Source of the DNA: Vibrio campbellii CAIM 519 = NBRC 15631 = ATCC 25920 | GTDB taxonomy: Bacteria; Pseudomonadota; Gammaproteobacteria; Enterobacterales; Vibrionaceae | Direction of reading: 5' to 3' | Length of the DNA stretch: 64,000 nt | Assembly (NCBI RefSeq): GCF_002163755.1 | Contig: NZ_CP015864.1 | Span: 1,240,001 to 1,304,000 of the forward strand | Shown: positions 17,052-24,989 of the stretch, one piece after another | Numbering within the stretch: the stretch's first letter is position 1 | Layout of the letters: every line of letters starts with the position of its first letter | Notes under the pieces: generated by a model | Told to the model about the DNA's origin: nothing | The model's database searches: none | Seen by the model: only the letters and a program-made list of their open reading frames with translations | Program-made: the position numbers and the translations under genes

Positions 17052-17841
17052 TCTCATCTCAAATAAAGCGATGTATGACTACTTGTGCGATCTCGCACTG
17101 CAACACATTGTCACGGACGACGACCAACTGGTGTTTGATGCGCTCAAACACAATGACATTCAACACGCCTGTCAGGCCATCCGTAAAACAAAAACCGGTG
17201 AGGTGGAATACCAGCACCTTACCTTGCGCTTTGGTGTACGTGGCGAGCAGAGTGTTTATCAGTTTGAACTGTCTGAGCAAATGCAATATTGCTTAGATTT
17301 ATACAGCTTGTATTTAGCCCTGCGCCAAACTCAGTTCCAACTCGATACCTTTCATCCGGACCTTATCAGCAATGTCGTGGTGCCTATTCGGGTCGACGCC
17401 TTACTATGGCAAGCAGGGCGTCACTTTTTGAATCAAATGATTCAATTCCACAAAGCAGCATTTCAACATGTCGTGCCCGCTTTGCAAGCCGATGAAACTC
17501 TGTGCCTGCATAAACGCGTTGCTGCTTTAGTTGAACAGCTGAAAGACAACGCATATGCCTTGTGGTTTGAAATTGCGACCAGCCAAACACACTTTGAACG
17601 CATTGCCGAGTTTGAACCCGACCTGATCAAGTTATCCGTCACGATGGAAAACAAGCAAGATCAGCATGCGTTCCTTCCCATCGCACGCTTCCTGCGTCGT
17701 AATCAATTCCCTTGGGTGGCAGGTAGAGTCGCAAGCCAAAACGAGCTCAATCGTTACCGCTTACTCGGTGCGAGTTATTATTTCGGCTATTTCAGTGATA
17801 TTCCCACTTCATTGTCGTTTAAATCGTTCGGCGATAAATAA
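17044..17841 (+). CDS. lafV: Degenerate EAL-domain protein of the lateral flagellar locus (LafV-like)
   Basis: The 265-residue protein can be aligned by eye over its length with the EAL (c-di-GMP phosphodiesterase) fold. ACQAIRKTKTGEVEYQHLTLRF (42-63, quoted in part) corresponds to the strand carrying EALLRF, but the motif reads QHL (57-59). FEIATSQTHFERIAEFEPDL falls where DDFGTG..L..L..D is expected, so the catalytic Asp pair is gone. VAGRVASQNELNRYRLLGAS (225-244) and YYFGYFSDIP match the C-terminal EGVE..L..LG...QGY..P block. It should not hydrolyse c-di-GMP; it may act by binding protein partners, as YdiV does on FlhDC. I recall lafV as the name for an EAL-like gene at this place in V. 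parahaemolyticus but could not verify it. A TTG start with AGGA upstream overlaps flhA by 8 bp; the ATG at 17071 is an alternative. Confidence 0.65.
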   Translation: MVNLISNKAMYDYLCDLALQHIVTDDDQLVFDALKHNDIQHACQAIRKTKTGEVEYQHLTLRFGVRGEQSVYQFELSEQMQYCLDLYSLYLALRQTQFQLDTFHPDLISNVVVPIRVDALLWQAGRHFLNQMIQFHKAAFQHVVPALQADETLCLHKRVAALVEQLKDNAYALWFEIATSQTHFERIAEFEPDLIKLSVTMENKQDQHAFLPIARFLRRNQFPWVAGRVASQNELNRYRLLGASYYFGYFSDIPTSLSFKSFGDK

Positions 17842-17856
17842 ACCGGGCTAAAAAAG

Positions 17857-17891
17857 AAGGGCGAGTTCAGCTGTCAGAACTCGCCCTTTTT
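17857..17891 (+). terminator. Intrinsic terminator after flhA-lafV
   Basis: A 12-bp perfect stem (AAGGGCGAGTTC / GAACTCGCCCTT) with an 8-base loop is followed by a short T run. It separates the export-gate transcript from the flagellin gene. Confidence 0.9.
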
Positions 17892-18028
17892 CATGTCTAA
17901 ACAGCCTTAAAACACGAATTTTCTGGAATAGACATCACCAAAAACCATCAAAATTGGCGATGTTGGCAAAATTTTTAAATTTCCAATTAATCATTAAAAC
18001 CAACCGACCGCCTCTAGTTAGTGAGCGG

Positions 18029-18036
18029 GGCGATAG
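18029..18036 (+). promoter_or_regulatory. Candidate sigma-28 -10 element before lafA
   Basis: GGCGATAG resembles the sigma-28 -10 box GCCGATAA and lies 32 bp before the lafA ATG. The expected TAAA -35 box, 15 bp upstream, is not convincing (GCCTCTAG). lafA is known to depend on sigma-28 (LafS) in V. parahaemolyticus; the placement here is an inference. Confidence 0.35.
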
Positions 18037-18067
18037 TCCCACATTGAACAATCAAGGAGAACAGATT

Positions 18068-18931
18068 ATGGCTCTATCAATGCACACTAACTACGCTTCG
18101 CTGGTTACTCAAAACACGCTAAGCAACACAAACAACATGCTTAACACTGCGATGGAGCGTCTAAGCACGGGTTACCGCATCAACTCAGCAGCTGATGACG
18201 CTGCGGGTCTACAAATCGCGAACCGTCTAGAAACTCAATCACGTGGTATGAACGTTGCAATGCGTAACGCACAAGACGGCATGTCTATGCTGCAAACAGC
18301 GGAAGGTGCTTTCGATGAAGCAACTAACATTCTGTACCGCATGAACGACCTAGCAACACAAGCAGCGAACGGTACTAACTCTCAAGCAGACCAAACTGCA
18401 CTTGATAAAGAGTTTGCAGAGCTTGAAACAGAGCTAAACAGCATCATGACTAACACTAAATTTGCTGGTGACGCTTTGTTTGCGACTGGTGGTGTTAAAG
18501 GCGGCGGTCTTACTCTTCAAATCGGAGCTTCAGGTGCAGAGACACTAAGCCTAGCAACAACAGTTGACGGTGCAGTTGGTACAGCGTTTGACACTCTTAC
18601 TGCTGGTTTCACTAACTTCAGCGGCGGCGCAGACGTTGCAGCAGACCAAGCAAACGCACAAACGGCTATGGATGAAGTCCAAACAGCAATCGACCAAGTA
18701 GGCTCGGCTCGTGCAGGCATGGGTGCAACGATCAACCGCCTAGACCACACAGTAGTGAACCTAAGCAACATGGTTGAGAACACGTCTGCAGCGAAAGGCC
18801 GTATCACTGACACTGACTTTGCTGTTGAATCTTCAAACATGACTAAGAACCAAATGCTAATGCAAGCTGGTACAACGGTTCTTTCTCAAACTAACCAGCT
18901 GCCAGGCATGGCAATGTCGCTACTGCGTTAA
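18068..18931 (+). CDS. lafA: LafA, lateral flagellin
   Basis: LafA is the filament subunit of the lateral flagellum, exported unprocessed and polymerised under FliD. From the ATG at 18068 (AAGGAG upstream) it has 287 residues. The N-terminal D0/D1 helices (MALSMHTNYASLVTQNTLSN, RLSTGYRINSAADDAAGLQI) and the C-terminal D1/D0 (ITDTDFAVESSNMTKNQMLM through LPGMAMSLLR) flank a short variable centre rich in Gly and Ala (about 140-200). This is small for a flagellin and close to known LafA. The gene stands alone between two terminators. Its codon choice is strongly biased (AAC, GCA, CGT), as expected for a very highly expressed gene. Confidence 0.95.
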   Translation: MALSMHTNYASLVTQNTLSNTNNMLNTAMERLSTGYRINSAADDAAGLQIANRLETQSRGMNVAMRNAQDGMSMLQTAEGAFDEATNILYRMNDLATQAANGTNSQADQTALDKEFAELETELNSIMTNTKFAGDALFATGGVKGGGLTLQIGASGAETLSLATTVDGAVGTAFDTLTAGFTNFSGGADVAADQANAQTAMDEVQTAIDQVGSARAGMGATINRLDHTVVNLSNMVENTSAAKGRITDTDFAVESSNMTKNQMLMQAGTTVLSQTNQLPGMAMSLLR

Positions 18932-18984
18932 TAGAACTTTTCTATTCGCTAACAACGCGCAAAATTTAGTTGGTCTGAAAGCTC

Positions 18985-19016
18985 AAAGTCTCCCCTTCAT
19001 CCGGGAGACTTTTTCT
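18985..19016 (+). terminator. Strong intrinsic terminator of lafA
   Basis: A ten-base-pair stem (AAAGTCTCCC / GGGAGACTTT) with an 8-base loop runs straight into TTTTTC and further Ts. It makes lafA a single-gene transcript. Confidence 0.92.
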
Positions 19017-19110
19017 TTTTCTGAAAAAAGCGTGTAGAAAAGAGTTCCGCAACGGATATAGATAGAAGTGGCTTCGTTGGTGTGACCAGTATGAAGAGGG
19101 AAACTGGCTT

Positions 19111-19332
19111 TTAGTATGGTGCTATACAAACCTTATTGAACAACTCCAGCTCGGCAGACTCCACACCTCGATGTGGCTCATACGCTTTAAGCTCTGGAAA
19201 TCGAGAGAGCGCCTCTACACGAATGTTCGCCAGTTCCTCGGCATTAATGTTCTGTTTACTGCGCAGTTTGGTGCCAATGAAAGCCTCATATGCACGGGCA
19301 CACTTCATCAGTCGTAAAACAAAGTCATTCAT
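19111..19332 (-). CDS. Hypothetical 73-aa protein, opposite strand between lafA and fliD
   Basis: This is a short soluble, mostly helical, charged protein (MNDFVLRLMKCARAYEAFIG, SRFPELKAYEPHRGVESAEL). It is encoded against the surrounding flagellar genes in the gap between lafA and fliD. The ribosome site is weak (AAAGAA, 10 bases before the ATG). No membrane segment or signal is visible, and no family is recognised. Nothing in the sequence ties it to flagella apart from position. Conservation of the frame in other vibrios would decide whether it is real. Confidence 0.45.
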   Translation of the reverse strand: MNDFVLRLMKCARAYEAFIGTKLRSKQNINAEELANIRVEALSRFPELKAYEPHRGVESAELELFNKVCIAPY

Positions 19333-19340
19333 TATTGTCG

Positions 19341-19674
19341 TTCTTTTTTAGTCGAATTAGGGGGAATAACCAGCCGCTAGCAACCACAAAAATTGCAGGG
19401 GTATAAGATAGCAAACCTTTGCATTCAAACAGGATCAGAAAAATCTGAATCCCTTAGCAGTAAAGGCCTAAACTTTCGTATTATGCGTATCGCTACATGC
19501 CTCTTTTGTCTTCCCTCCATTGCATTAAATCTTTCACCACTTTTGGTCGCCTTTTTTATTTGGGAACCCCTTTAGCTATCAAGGGGAAAGCGGAACCAGC
19601 AAGGTGGAAAAGCCGCTTCCTCCCAACACACAAAATAGAACGTAAGATACTGTTTTATATAGGTATAGATATCA
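19341..19674. other. Non-coding stretch upstream of the fliD promoter
   Basis: About 330 bases without a credible gene. Short plus-strand frames at 19393-19575 and 19497-19694 have no ribosome site or recognisable protein character. The region ends in the sigma-54-like promoter for the fliD operon and could hold LafK binding sites, which I could not define. Confidence 0.5.
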
Positions 19675-19688
19675 GGCACACATCTTGC
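19675..19688 (+). promoter_or_regulatory. Sigma-54 -24/-12 promoter for fliD-lafU
   Basis: GGCACACATCTTGC has the exact GG/GC spacing of the sigma-54 consensus (TGGCAC-N5-TTGC), with one change at the leading T. It lies about 60 bp before fliD. It is the expected target of LafK, the only sigma-54 activator in the window, and would put lafS itself under LafK control. Confidence 0.8.
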
Positions 19689-19748
19689 GATTGAGTATTT
19701 ATTACTGGCATAGAAAAGCCAAATACAGATGAGAGAGGGAGCGACCTA

Positions 19749-21086
19749 ATGAGTTCGTTAGATCCAATTACTATGGCAACCCAGTTCGCCACGTTAGATG
19801 TTCAGCCATTTCAGCAGCGCTACCAATTGCAAGCAGATCGATACCAAGCGCAGCTTAATGCCTTAGGTAAGGTGGAAGGTGCACTGCGTGAGTTCCGCAC
19901 TGCGGTTAACGAGATGAACAGCAGCACAAACAGCATCATTAAGAATACAGCAACAACCTCTCAAGATGGCTTTTTCACCGCGAGTGCCGATGCGAACGCG
20001 TTAGTCGGTAACTACCAGATCTTTGTTGAGCAAGTCGCAACGTCACATCAAATCTCTACTGGCATGCCAGCAAATTTAGAGGCCTCAACAGAAGTTCCAA
20101 CCACGGGCACTCTAGAGCTCACTATTAACGGCGAGGACATGACGTTAGATATGTCGGCGATGGATACTGACGGCGATGGCAAAGCGACCATGACAGACCT
20201 AGTCAGTGCGATCAACAACAACCCTGATAACCCAGGTGTAAATGCCACGCTTGTGCGCTCGAACGGACAAACACACTTCATGCTCTCCAGTACCGAAACA
20301 GGCGTGGCGAACACCATCAATGTCAGTGCGACGGGAACAGGACAAGCTTGGTTTGAAGATGCGTTCACCAACACAACAGAAATCAGCAGGCCACAAGATG
20401 CTGTTATCTGGCTTGGTGCGGAAGGTACAGGGCTAAAACTGACTAACTCAAGCAATACTTTTGAAGGCGTGATTGATGGTGTCGACATCACCGTCACCAA
20501 AGCACAAACCTCAGGAGAAGCGCCGATCTCAATGGAAGTAGGCGCAGATAGCGAGGGCACCAAAGAACAAATCACCAAGTTTGTCGATACCTATAACTCG
20601 TTGGTTTCGACCTTAGATGAATACACCAAAATCGGCAGTGAAGACCAAGCCCGTGGTGTGCTCGCCAGTGATCCAACGTTGCGTTCAATTGACACACAAC
20701 TAAATGCACTCGTTCGTGGTGAGCATGGTGGCATGCGATTGAGCGAAGTCGGTATCACTCTTGATCGTGACGGCAAAATGAAAGTCGATCAAGATAAGTT
20801 TGCCGAAGCGCAGAAGAACAACAGTGCCGCACTAGAAACCATGTTTAACGGTGATGGCGCCCTGCTCGACTCGCTTGATGACATGGCAGAACCGTTCTTG
20901 AAGTTCTCTACAGGCACGTTCACTTCCCGCAAAGATGCTCTGCAAGCCAACTTAGACCGAATTGACGACAAGCAAACCTCTTTACAGCGAAAGTACGAGA
21001 TGTCGTACAACCGCTACCTTACCCAGTTTACTCAAATGAACACCATAATGACGCAAATGAACCAAACCATGTCGATGTTTGGTTAA
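19749..21086 (+). CDS. fliD: Lateral filament cap protein FliD (LafB)
   Basis: FliD (445 residues) caps the growing filament and folds incoming flagellin. The N-terminal coil (MSSLDPITMATQFATLDVQP), the FliD middle domains (GEDMTLDMSAMDTDGDGKAT) and the C-terminal coil with KEQITKFVDTYNSLVSTLDE are typical. The ends are helical for contact with FlgL and flagellin. The GAGGGAG ribosome site fits the ATG. It is the first gene of the fliD-fliS-fliT-fliK-fliL-lafS-lafT-lafU unit. Confidence 0.95.
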   Translation: MSSLDPITMATQFATLDVQPFQQRYQLQADRYQAQLNALGKVEGALREFRTAVNEMNSSTNSIIKNTATTSQDGFFTASADANALVGNYQIFVEQVATSHQISTGMPANLEASTEVPTTGTLELTINGEDMTLDMSAMDTDGDGKATMTDLVSAINNNPDNPGVNATLVRSNGQTHFMLSSTETGVANTINVSATGTGQAWFEDAFTNTTEISRPQDAVIWLGAEGTGLKLTNSSNTFEGVIDGVDITVTKAQTSGEAPISMEVGADSEGTKEQITKFVDTYNSLVSTLDEYTKIGSEDQARGVLASDPTLRSIDTQLNALVRGEHGGMRLSEVGITLDRDGKMKVDQDKFAEAQKNNSAALETMFNGDGALLDSLDDMAEPFLKFSTGTFTSRKDALQANLDRIDDKQTSLQRKYEMSYNRYLTQFTQMNTIMTQMNQTMSMFG

Positions 21087-21105
21087 GGCTTTAGGAGAAG
21101 TACTC

Positions 21106-21492
21106 ATGCTAATGGATTCCGGCTACGACTCATACCAACAGGTCGATCTTGATGCTCAAGCAGCATCAGCTAACCCACACCAACTCGTTGTCATGCTGAT
21201 TGATGGGTTACTCGATGAAATTGAGCGTATTCGTGGCCATCTTGCCGCGAGTCGCATAGAAGCGAAAGGGGTTGGCATTAACAAATGCATGAACATCCTT
21301 ATCGGCTTAAGCAGTGCGTTAGATGACGAAAATGGCGGTGAAATCGCGGAAAGCTTACGTCAGCTCTACGACTTCTGCCAAGTCGAGTTGTATTACGCCA
21401 GCACACAGAACGACGCAACACGTCTAGACAACGTAGAGCGAGTGATGGGTAACGTACGAGAAGGATGGATGAATTTTGGGCAGCAAGCATAA
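21106..21492 (+). CDS. fliS: Lateral flagellin chaperone FliS (LafC)
   Basis: FliS binds the C-terminal disordered part of flagellin, stops early polymerisation and delivers it to FlhA. The pattern YQQVDLDAQAASANPHQLVV, followed by IDGLLDEIERIRGHLAASRI and INKCMNILIGLSSALD, is the four-helix FliS signature. The ATG at 21106 has TAGGAG upstream and gives 128 residues, the family size; an in-frame ATG at 21079 overlaps fliD without a ribosome site. Its main client is LafA. Confidence 0.93.
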   Translation: MLMDSGYDSYQQVDLDAQAASANPHQLVVMLIDGLLDEIERIRGHLAASRIEAKGVGINKCMNILIGLSSALDDENGGEIAESLRQLYDFCQVELYYASTQNDATRLDNVERVMGNVREGWMNFGQQA

Positions 21493-21796
21493 AGTGTCGC
21501 CAGAGCGATTTCGCCACTTATCAAAACTGATCCAAATCGCCACTAAAACGGCCGATTGGCAAGCGCTTAAACGCTACGACTTACAGTTGCGTGAACTGCT
21601 GATCAGCCATAAGCCTTTTTTGAAAGATCCGAAACTCGCACCTGAAATCCAGCGAGCGAAAGCTGTGCATGCGTGTGCATTCACGGCATTGGAGAAAGCC
21701 ACCAGCGAGCTAAAACAAGAGATGAACATGGTTAGCGATCAACAAGAGCGCGCCATGGCTTATCAACTCGCGATGACGATGGAGCTAACGCAATGA
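21476..21796 (+). CDS. fliT: Lateral FliT-like export chaperone (LafD)
   Basis: The 106-residue helical protein lies between fliS and fliK, where fliT is found. FliT-type proteins chaperone FliD. The sequence (ALKRYDLQLRELLISHKPFL, ALEKATSELKQEMNMVSDQQ) is helical but too divergent to assign alone. The start is probably a TTG at 21476 with AAGGAT nine bases upstream, overlapping fliS by 17 bp; a GTG at 21494 is the alternative. The stop overlaps fliK by 4 bp. Confidence 0.7.
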   Translation: MGSKHKVSPERFRHLSKLIQIATKTADWQALKRYDLQLRELLISHKPFLKDPKLAPEIQRAKAVHACAFTALEKATSELKQEMNMVSDQQERAMAYQLAMTMELTQ

Positions 21797-22848
21797 TGGT
21801 CACTAACTCAATGCCTACGAGTTCATCTTTTCAATCGACAGCCGCTGGGAAGATCTCTCACGCTCGTTCAGATCAAGGTGTTTCACGAACAAACTCAGCT
21901 ACGATCACTCAACAGGGACAAACCAACGCGCCTATCACCGTTGCCGGATTTCGCTTAAATACGCAAGCCTCACCGGCGGAAGCGATGCGACCTGACGCCA
22001 ACTCACCACACCTCCACACAGAAGACACCTCTGACGAAACGTTACTGGGTAATGCTTCATCAGAGGTTAATCTGGCCACGCAAGCGCAAGCTCTCATGCA
22101 GGGAATCAGTAAGGAGGCGACTAAGCAAGGCGATACCAACCAGCTTGCACAACTGTCGGCAAATAACACATCGCAAAGTGCAAACATAGGCGCTCAAGCC
22201 AACCCAATGCTTACTGCCCCCGCGCAAGAGAACCAAAGTGGTGTGCAAGCGAGCGCGGTAAATTCACTTAAAGTTTCTGCTTCTGATTTGCAAACGTTAC
22301 TGAATCAACCTGCTTATGGGCAAGTATTCGCAGCCAACACGCAATCGCAGACACCAGCCGCGCAACATCCAAATCCAACCTCACCGCTTGCAGCAACTCA
22401 AGCTCAAGGTGCGGAGTGGGCGGCGGTTCGCGTGGATACCAGCTCAGGTAGATGGGGCGAGCAGATGATGCAAGTGCTGCAAGATCGCGTGACATTACAA
22501 GCTCAGCAAAACCTACAAGAAGCCAAAATCCGTCTCGACCCACCAGAGTTGGGCAAATTGGATTTATTGGTACGCGTGGAAGGTGACCGCTTGAGCGTGC
22601 AGATCAACGCCAATACTGTCGCAACTCGTGAAGCATTAATGCAGGTATCTGAGCGCCTTCGAACGGAACTGCAAGAGCAGAACTTCGTTCACGTAGACGT
22701 AAACGTCGGCTCAGATCAAGGTCAAGAGCGACATGCTCATGACGGTTCACAAGAAGAAGCAACCGTCTTCGCCGCGCGTGAAACCAACGCCTTTCAATCT
22801 AATACAACAACAAACTATTCAGAGCATTGGCTGAACACTCAAGCCTAA
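21793..22848 (+). CDS. fliK: Lateral hook-length control protein FliK (LafE)
   Basis: FliK (351 residues) is the exported ruler that measures hook length and triggers the FlhB specificity switch. The first 220 residues are Ser/Thr/Gln/Ala-rich and low in complexity, as usual for the ruler part. The C-terminal FliK domain is clear (AKIRLDPPELGKLDLLVRVE, LSVQINANTVATREALMQVS, RLRTELQEQNFVHVDVNVGS). It overlaps the preceding gene by 4 bp and fliL follows 22 bp later. Confidence 0.92.
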   Translation: MMVTNSMPTSSSFQSTAAGKISHARSDQGVSRTNSATITQQGQTNAPITVAGFRLNTQASPAEAMRPDANSPHLHTEDTSDETLLGNASSEVNLATQAQALMQGISKEATKQGDTNQLAQLSANNTSQSANIGAQANPMLTAPAQENQSGVQASAVNSLKVSASDLQTLLNQPAYGQVFAANTQSQTPAAQHPNPTSPLAATQAQGAEWAAVRVDTSSGRWGEQMMQVLQDRVTLQAQQNLQEAKIRLDPPELGKLDLLVRVEGDRLSVQINANTVATREALMQVSERLRTELQEQNFVHVDVNVGSDQGQERHAHDGSQEEATVFAARETNAFQSNTTTNYSEHWLNTQA

Positions 22849-22870
22849 TGAATCATCGAGGAAAAAGGTT

Positions 22871-23380
22871 ATGACCAAACAACAAATGATCGCCCTGTTT
22901 ATCACCATGATCATCACCAGTGCCCTCGTTTCCGCTGCCACTGTGGTCGGCGGTATTTGGTACCTCAACAAAAGTTCAGAGTCTTCATCATCAGAATCCA
23001 GCGTTAGCAACTTCTTGGAGGACTCACCGCTGGCATTCCTAACTTCAGAGCAACCAGCAACAAAAGGCCCACGCTTTCATCCATTAGATAAGGTAGTGCT
23101 GACCATCAAAGGCAAGAAGCAAACTCATTTTGTGATGCTGGAACTTGCGGTGGAAACACGCCGCCCAGAGCGCATTAAGGATATTGATGCTTACATGCCG
23201 ATGATTCAAAACTCACTGCTAAAACTGTTTAGCGACAAAACCTTTGATGAGCTTCAGCAGGCGGGTGCCATTGATACCCTACAAAGCGAAGTCAAGGAGA
23301 CTCTGCTGCTTGCGTTCGCAAAAACCGACTTCGTTCGTGATATCGATGATGTTCTGTTAACCAAGTACGTTGTGCAATAA
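22871..23380 (+). CDS. fliL: Lateral flagellar basal-body protein FliL (LafF)
   Basis: FliL forms rings around stator units and supports torque under load, which matters for swarming. The protein has 169 residues, with one N-terminal membrane helix (about 8-31, IALFITMIITSALVSAATVV) and a periplasmic stomatin-like domain (FHPLDKVVLTIKGKKQTHFV, ERIKDIDAYMPMIQNSLLKL). The GAGGAAAAAGG ribosome site fits. Its partners here should be LafT/LafU. Confidence 0.9.
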   Translation: MTKQQMIALFITMIITSALVSAATVVGGIWYLNKSSESSSSESSVSNFLEDSPLAFLTSEQPATKGPRFHPLDKVVLTIKGKKQTHFVMLELAVETRRPERIKDIDAYMPMIQNSLLKLFSDKTFDELQQAGAIDTLQSEVKETLLLAFAKTDFVRDIDDVLLTKYVVQ

Positions 23381-23392
23381 CGGAGCACAGGC

Positions 23393-24121
23393 ATGTTGGA
23401 GATGAACTTACAGGAAAGTTATACCGCGACGGAGGAAGTAAATACGCCGTCGCGCCCGATTGATGAAAATGCACTGCTGCAACGCCATCAAGTCATGGTT
23501 AAGCGCGTGGTAAACCAACTGCGCGTTCATGCGACCTCACACTGCAGCATCGAAGACATGCAGCAAATCGGTTTGATTGCGCTTGTCGAAGCAGGGCGTC
23601 GTTATGGGGATGTGGGTGATCCACACTTCCCCGCTTTTGCCGTTTGTCGTGTTCGTGGCGCGATTTTGGACGAGCTTCGTCGTTTGGATTGGCGCTCACG
23701 TAAAACCCGCCAACAGGCGCATGAGCTTAACGACGTAACACGAGATCTTACTCGTGCGCTGGGCAGAATGCCCACCGATGCTGAAATCATCAAAGCGCTA
23801 GGTACTGATGAGCAAGACTATTATAACCGACAAAACGCGGCACTCGCGGGCGAAATGCAAAGCCTCGACCAATTGATGGAAACTGGCGGAGACAGCCACT
23901 TTGGCGGCCAATATGACGGCATGGAACATGAGCACATTCGCCGCAGCTTAGACACTGCACTAGGCAAAATGTCGAAACGTGACCAACTGTTGCTCACCTT
24001 GTTCTATCAACATGAACTCAACCTCCATGAAATCGCGCTAGTGCTCGACCTGACACCACCTCGCATATGTCAGTTGCACAAACAAGCGCTTAAACAACTC
24101 AACCAATTAATGTCCTCTTAG
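23393..24121 (+). CDS. lafS: LafS, sigma-28 factor for late lateral flagellar genes
   Basis: LafS (242 residues) is a FliA-type sigma factor. Region 2 (MVKRVVNQLRVHATSHCSIE, DMQQIGLIALVEAGRRYG), region 3 (GRMPTDAEIIKALGTDEQDY) and region 4 (LGKMSKRDQLLLTLFYQHEL, LNLHEIALVLDLTPPRICQL) are all present. It should direct lafA and other late genes and be held by FlgM (48784-49065) until export. Because the gene lies in the operon behind the sigma-54-like element, its level should depend on LafK. Confidence 0.94.
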   Translation: MLEMNLQESYTATEEVNTPSRPIDENALLQRHQVMVKRVVNQLRVHATSHCSIEDMQQIGLIALVEAGRRYGDVGDPHFPAFAVCRVRGAILDELRRLDWRSRKTRQQAHELNDVTRDLTRALGRMPTDAEIIKALGTDEQDYYNRQNAALAGEMQSLDQLMETGGDSHFGGQYDGMEHEHIRRSLDTALGKMSKRDQLLLTLFYQHELNLHEIALVLDLTPPRICQLHKQALKQLNQLMSS

Positions 24122-24131
24122 GAGTCACAAG

Positions 24132-24989
24132 ATGCAAAAGTTTTTTGGAGCCATTACCGTACTGATATGTGTCTTCGGCGGATACATATGGGCAGGCGGT
24201 AAACTCGGTGCTATCTGGCAGCCAGCCGAGTTCTTAATCATTGTCGGTGCGGCAGCAGGCTCACTGATCATTGGTAACCCACCACAAGTATTAAAAGAAA
24301 TGCGTCAACAAATAAGTGCAACCATCTCTGGTCCGCGTCAAGAGTATGAGTACTACATGGAGCTAATGGCGCTGCTTAATAACCTACTCGAAACCGCACG
24401 CGGCCGCGGTTTTAAGTTTCTCGATTCACACATTGAATCACCAGAGCAGAGCTCTATTTTCCTTGCTTACCCGCAAATTAGTGGCGATCACCGTCTAATT
24501 TCTTTCATTACCGACAATTTACGTTTAATGGCAATGGGACAAATGTCGCCTCATGAATTAGAGGGATTGTTAGAACAAGAAATCGAAGCGATTCAAACCG
24601 AGATGCTTTTACCTTCACGCTCTATGCAGCGCACGGCAGAGGCTCTTCCTGGGTTCGGTATCCTTGCGGCAGTCGGTGGCATCATCATCACCATGCAAGC
24701 CATCGATGGCTCAATTGCATTGATTGGTTACCATGTTGCCGCCGCCCTTGTTGGTACATTCATTGGTATTTTTGGTTGTTACTGTTGTTTAGATCCACTC
24801 AGTAACGCCATGGCTCAACGAGTTAGACGAAACATGACGGCTTTCGAATGTGTACGCGCCACTTTGGTTGCTTACGTTGCGAAGAAGCCGACTTTGCTCG
24901 CTATCGATGCTGGCCGTAAACATATTCAGTTAGACATCAAACCAACTTTCAACCAAATGGAGAAGTGGCTAGCTGAACAGGAGGGATAA
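24132..24989 (+). CDS. lafT: LafT, lateral motor stator protein (MotA type)
   Basis: LafT (285 residues) is the MotA-like pentamer subunit of the proton-driven lateral motor. Four membrane helices are visible: about 3-22, 33-50, 171-190 (FGILAAVGGIIITMQAIDGS) and 200-222. The cytoplasmic loop has the charged segment that meets FliG (MLLPSRSMQRTAEALPGFGI). AGGAGTCAC precedes the ATG. The stop overlaps the lafU start (TAATG), so equal synthesis of the pair is likely. Confidence 0.95.
   Translation: MQKFFGAITVLICVFGGYIWAGGKLGAIWQPAEFLIIVGAAAGSLIIGNPPQVLKEMRQQISATISGPRQEYEYYMELMALLNNLLETARGRGFKFLDSHIESPEQSSIFLAYPQISGDHRLISFITDNLRLMAMGQMSPHELEGLLEQEIEAIQTEMLLPSRSMQRTAEALPGFGILAAVGGIIITMQAIDGSIALIGYHVAAALVGTFIGIFGCYCCLDPLSNAMAQRVRRNMTAFECVRATLVAYVAKKPTLLAIDAGRKHIQLDIKPTFNQMEKWLAEQEG

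Noticed and set aside
19393..19694. Two plus-strand ORFs upstream of fliD
   Set aside because: They overlap each other in different frames, lack ribosome sites and end in the sigma-54-like promoter region.
20048..20578. 176-residue antisense ORF in fliD
   Set aside because: Shadow of the fliD reading frame with no start signal or domain.
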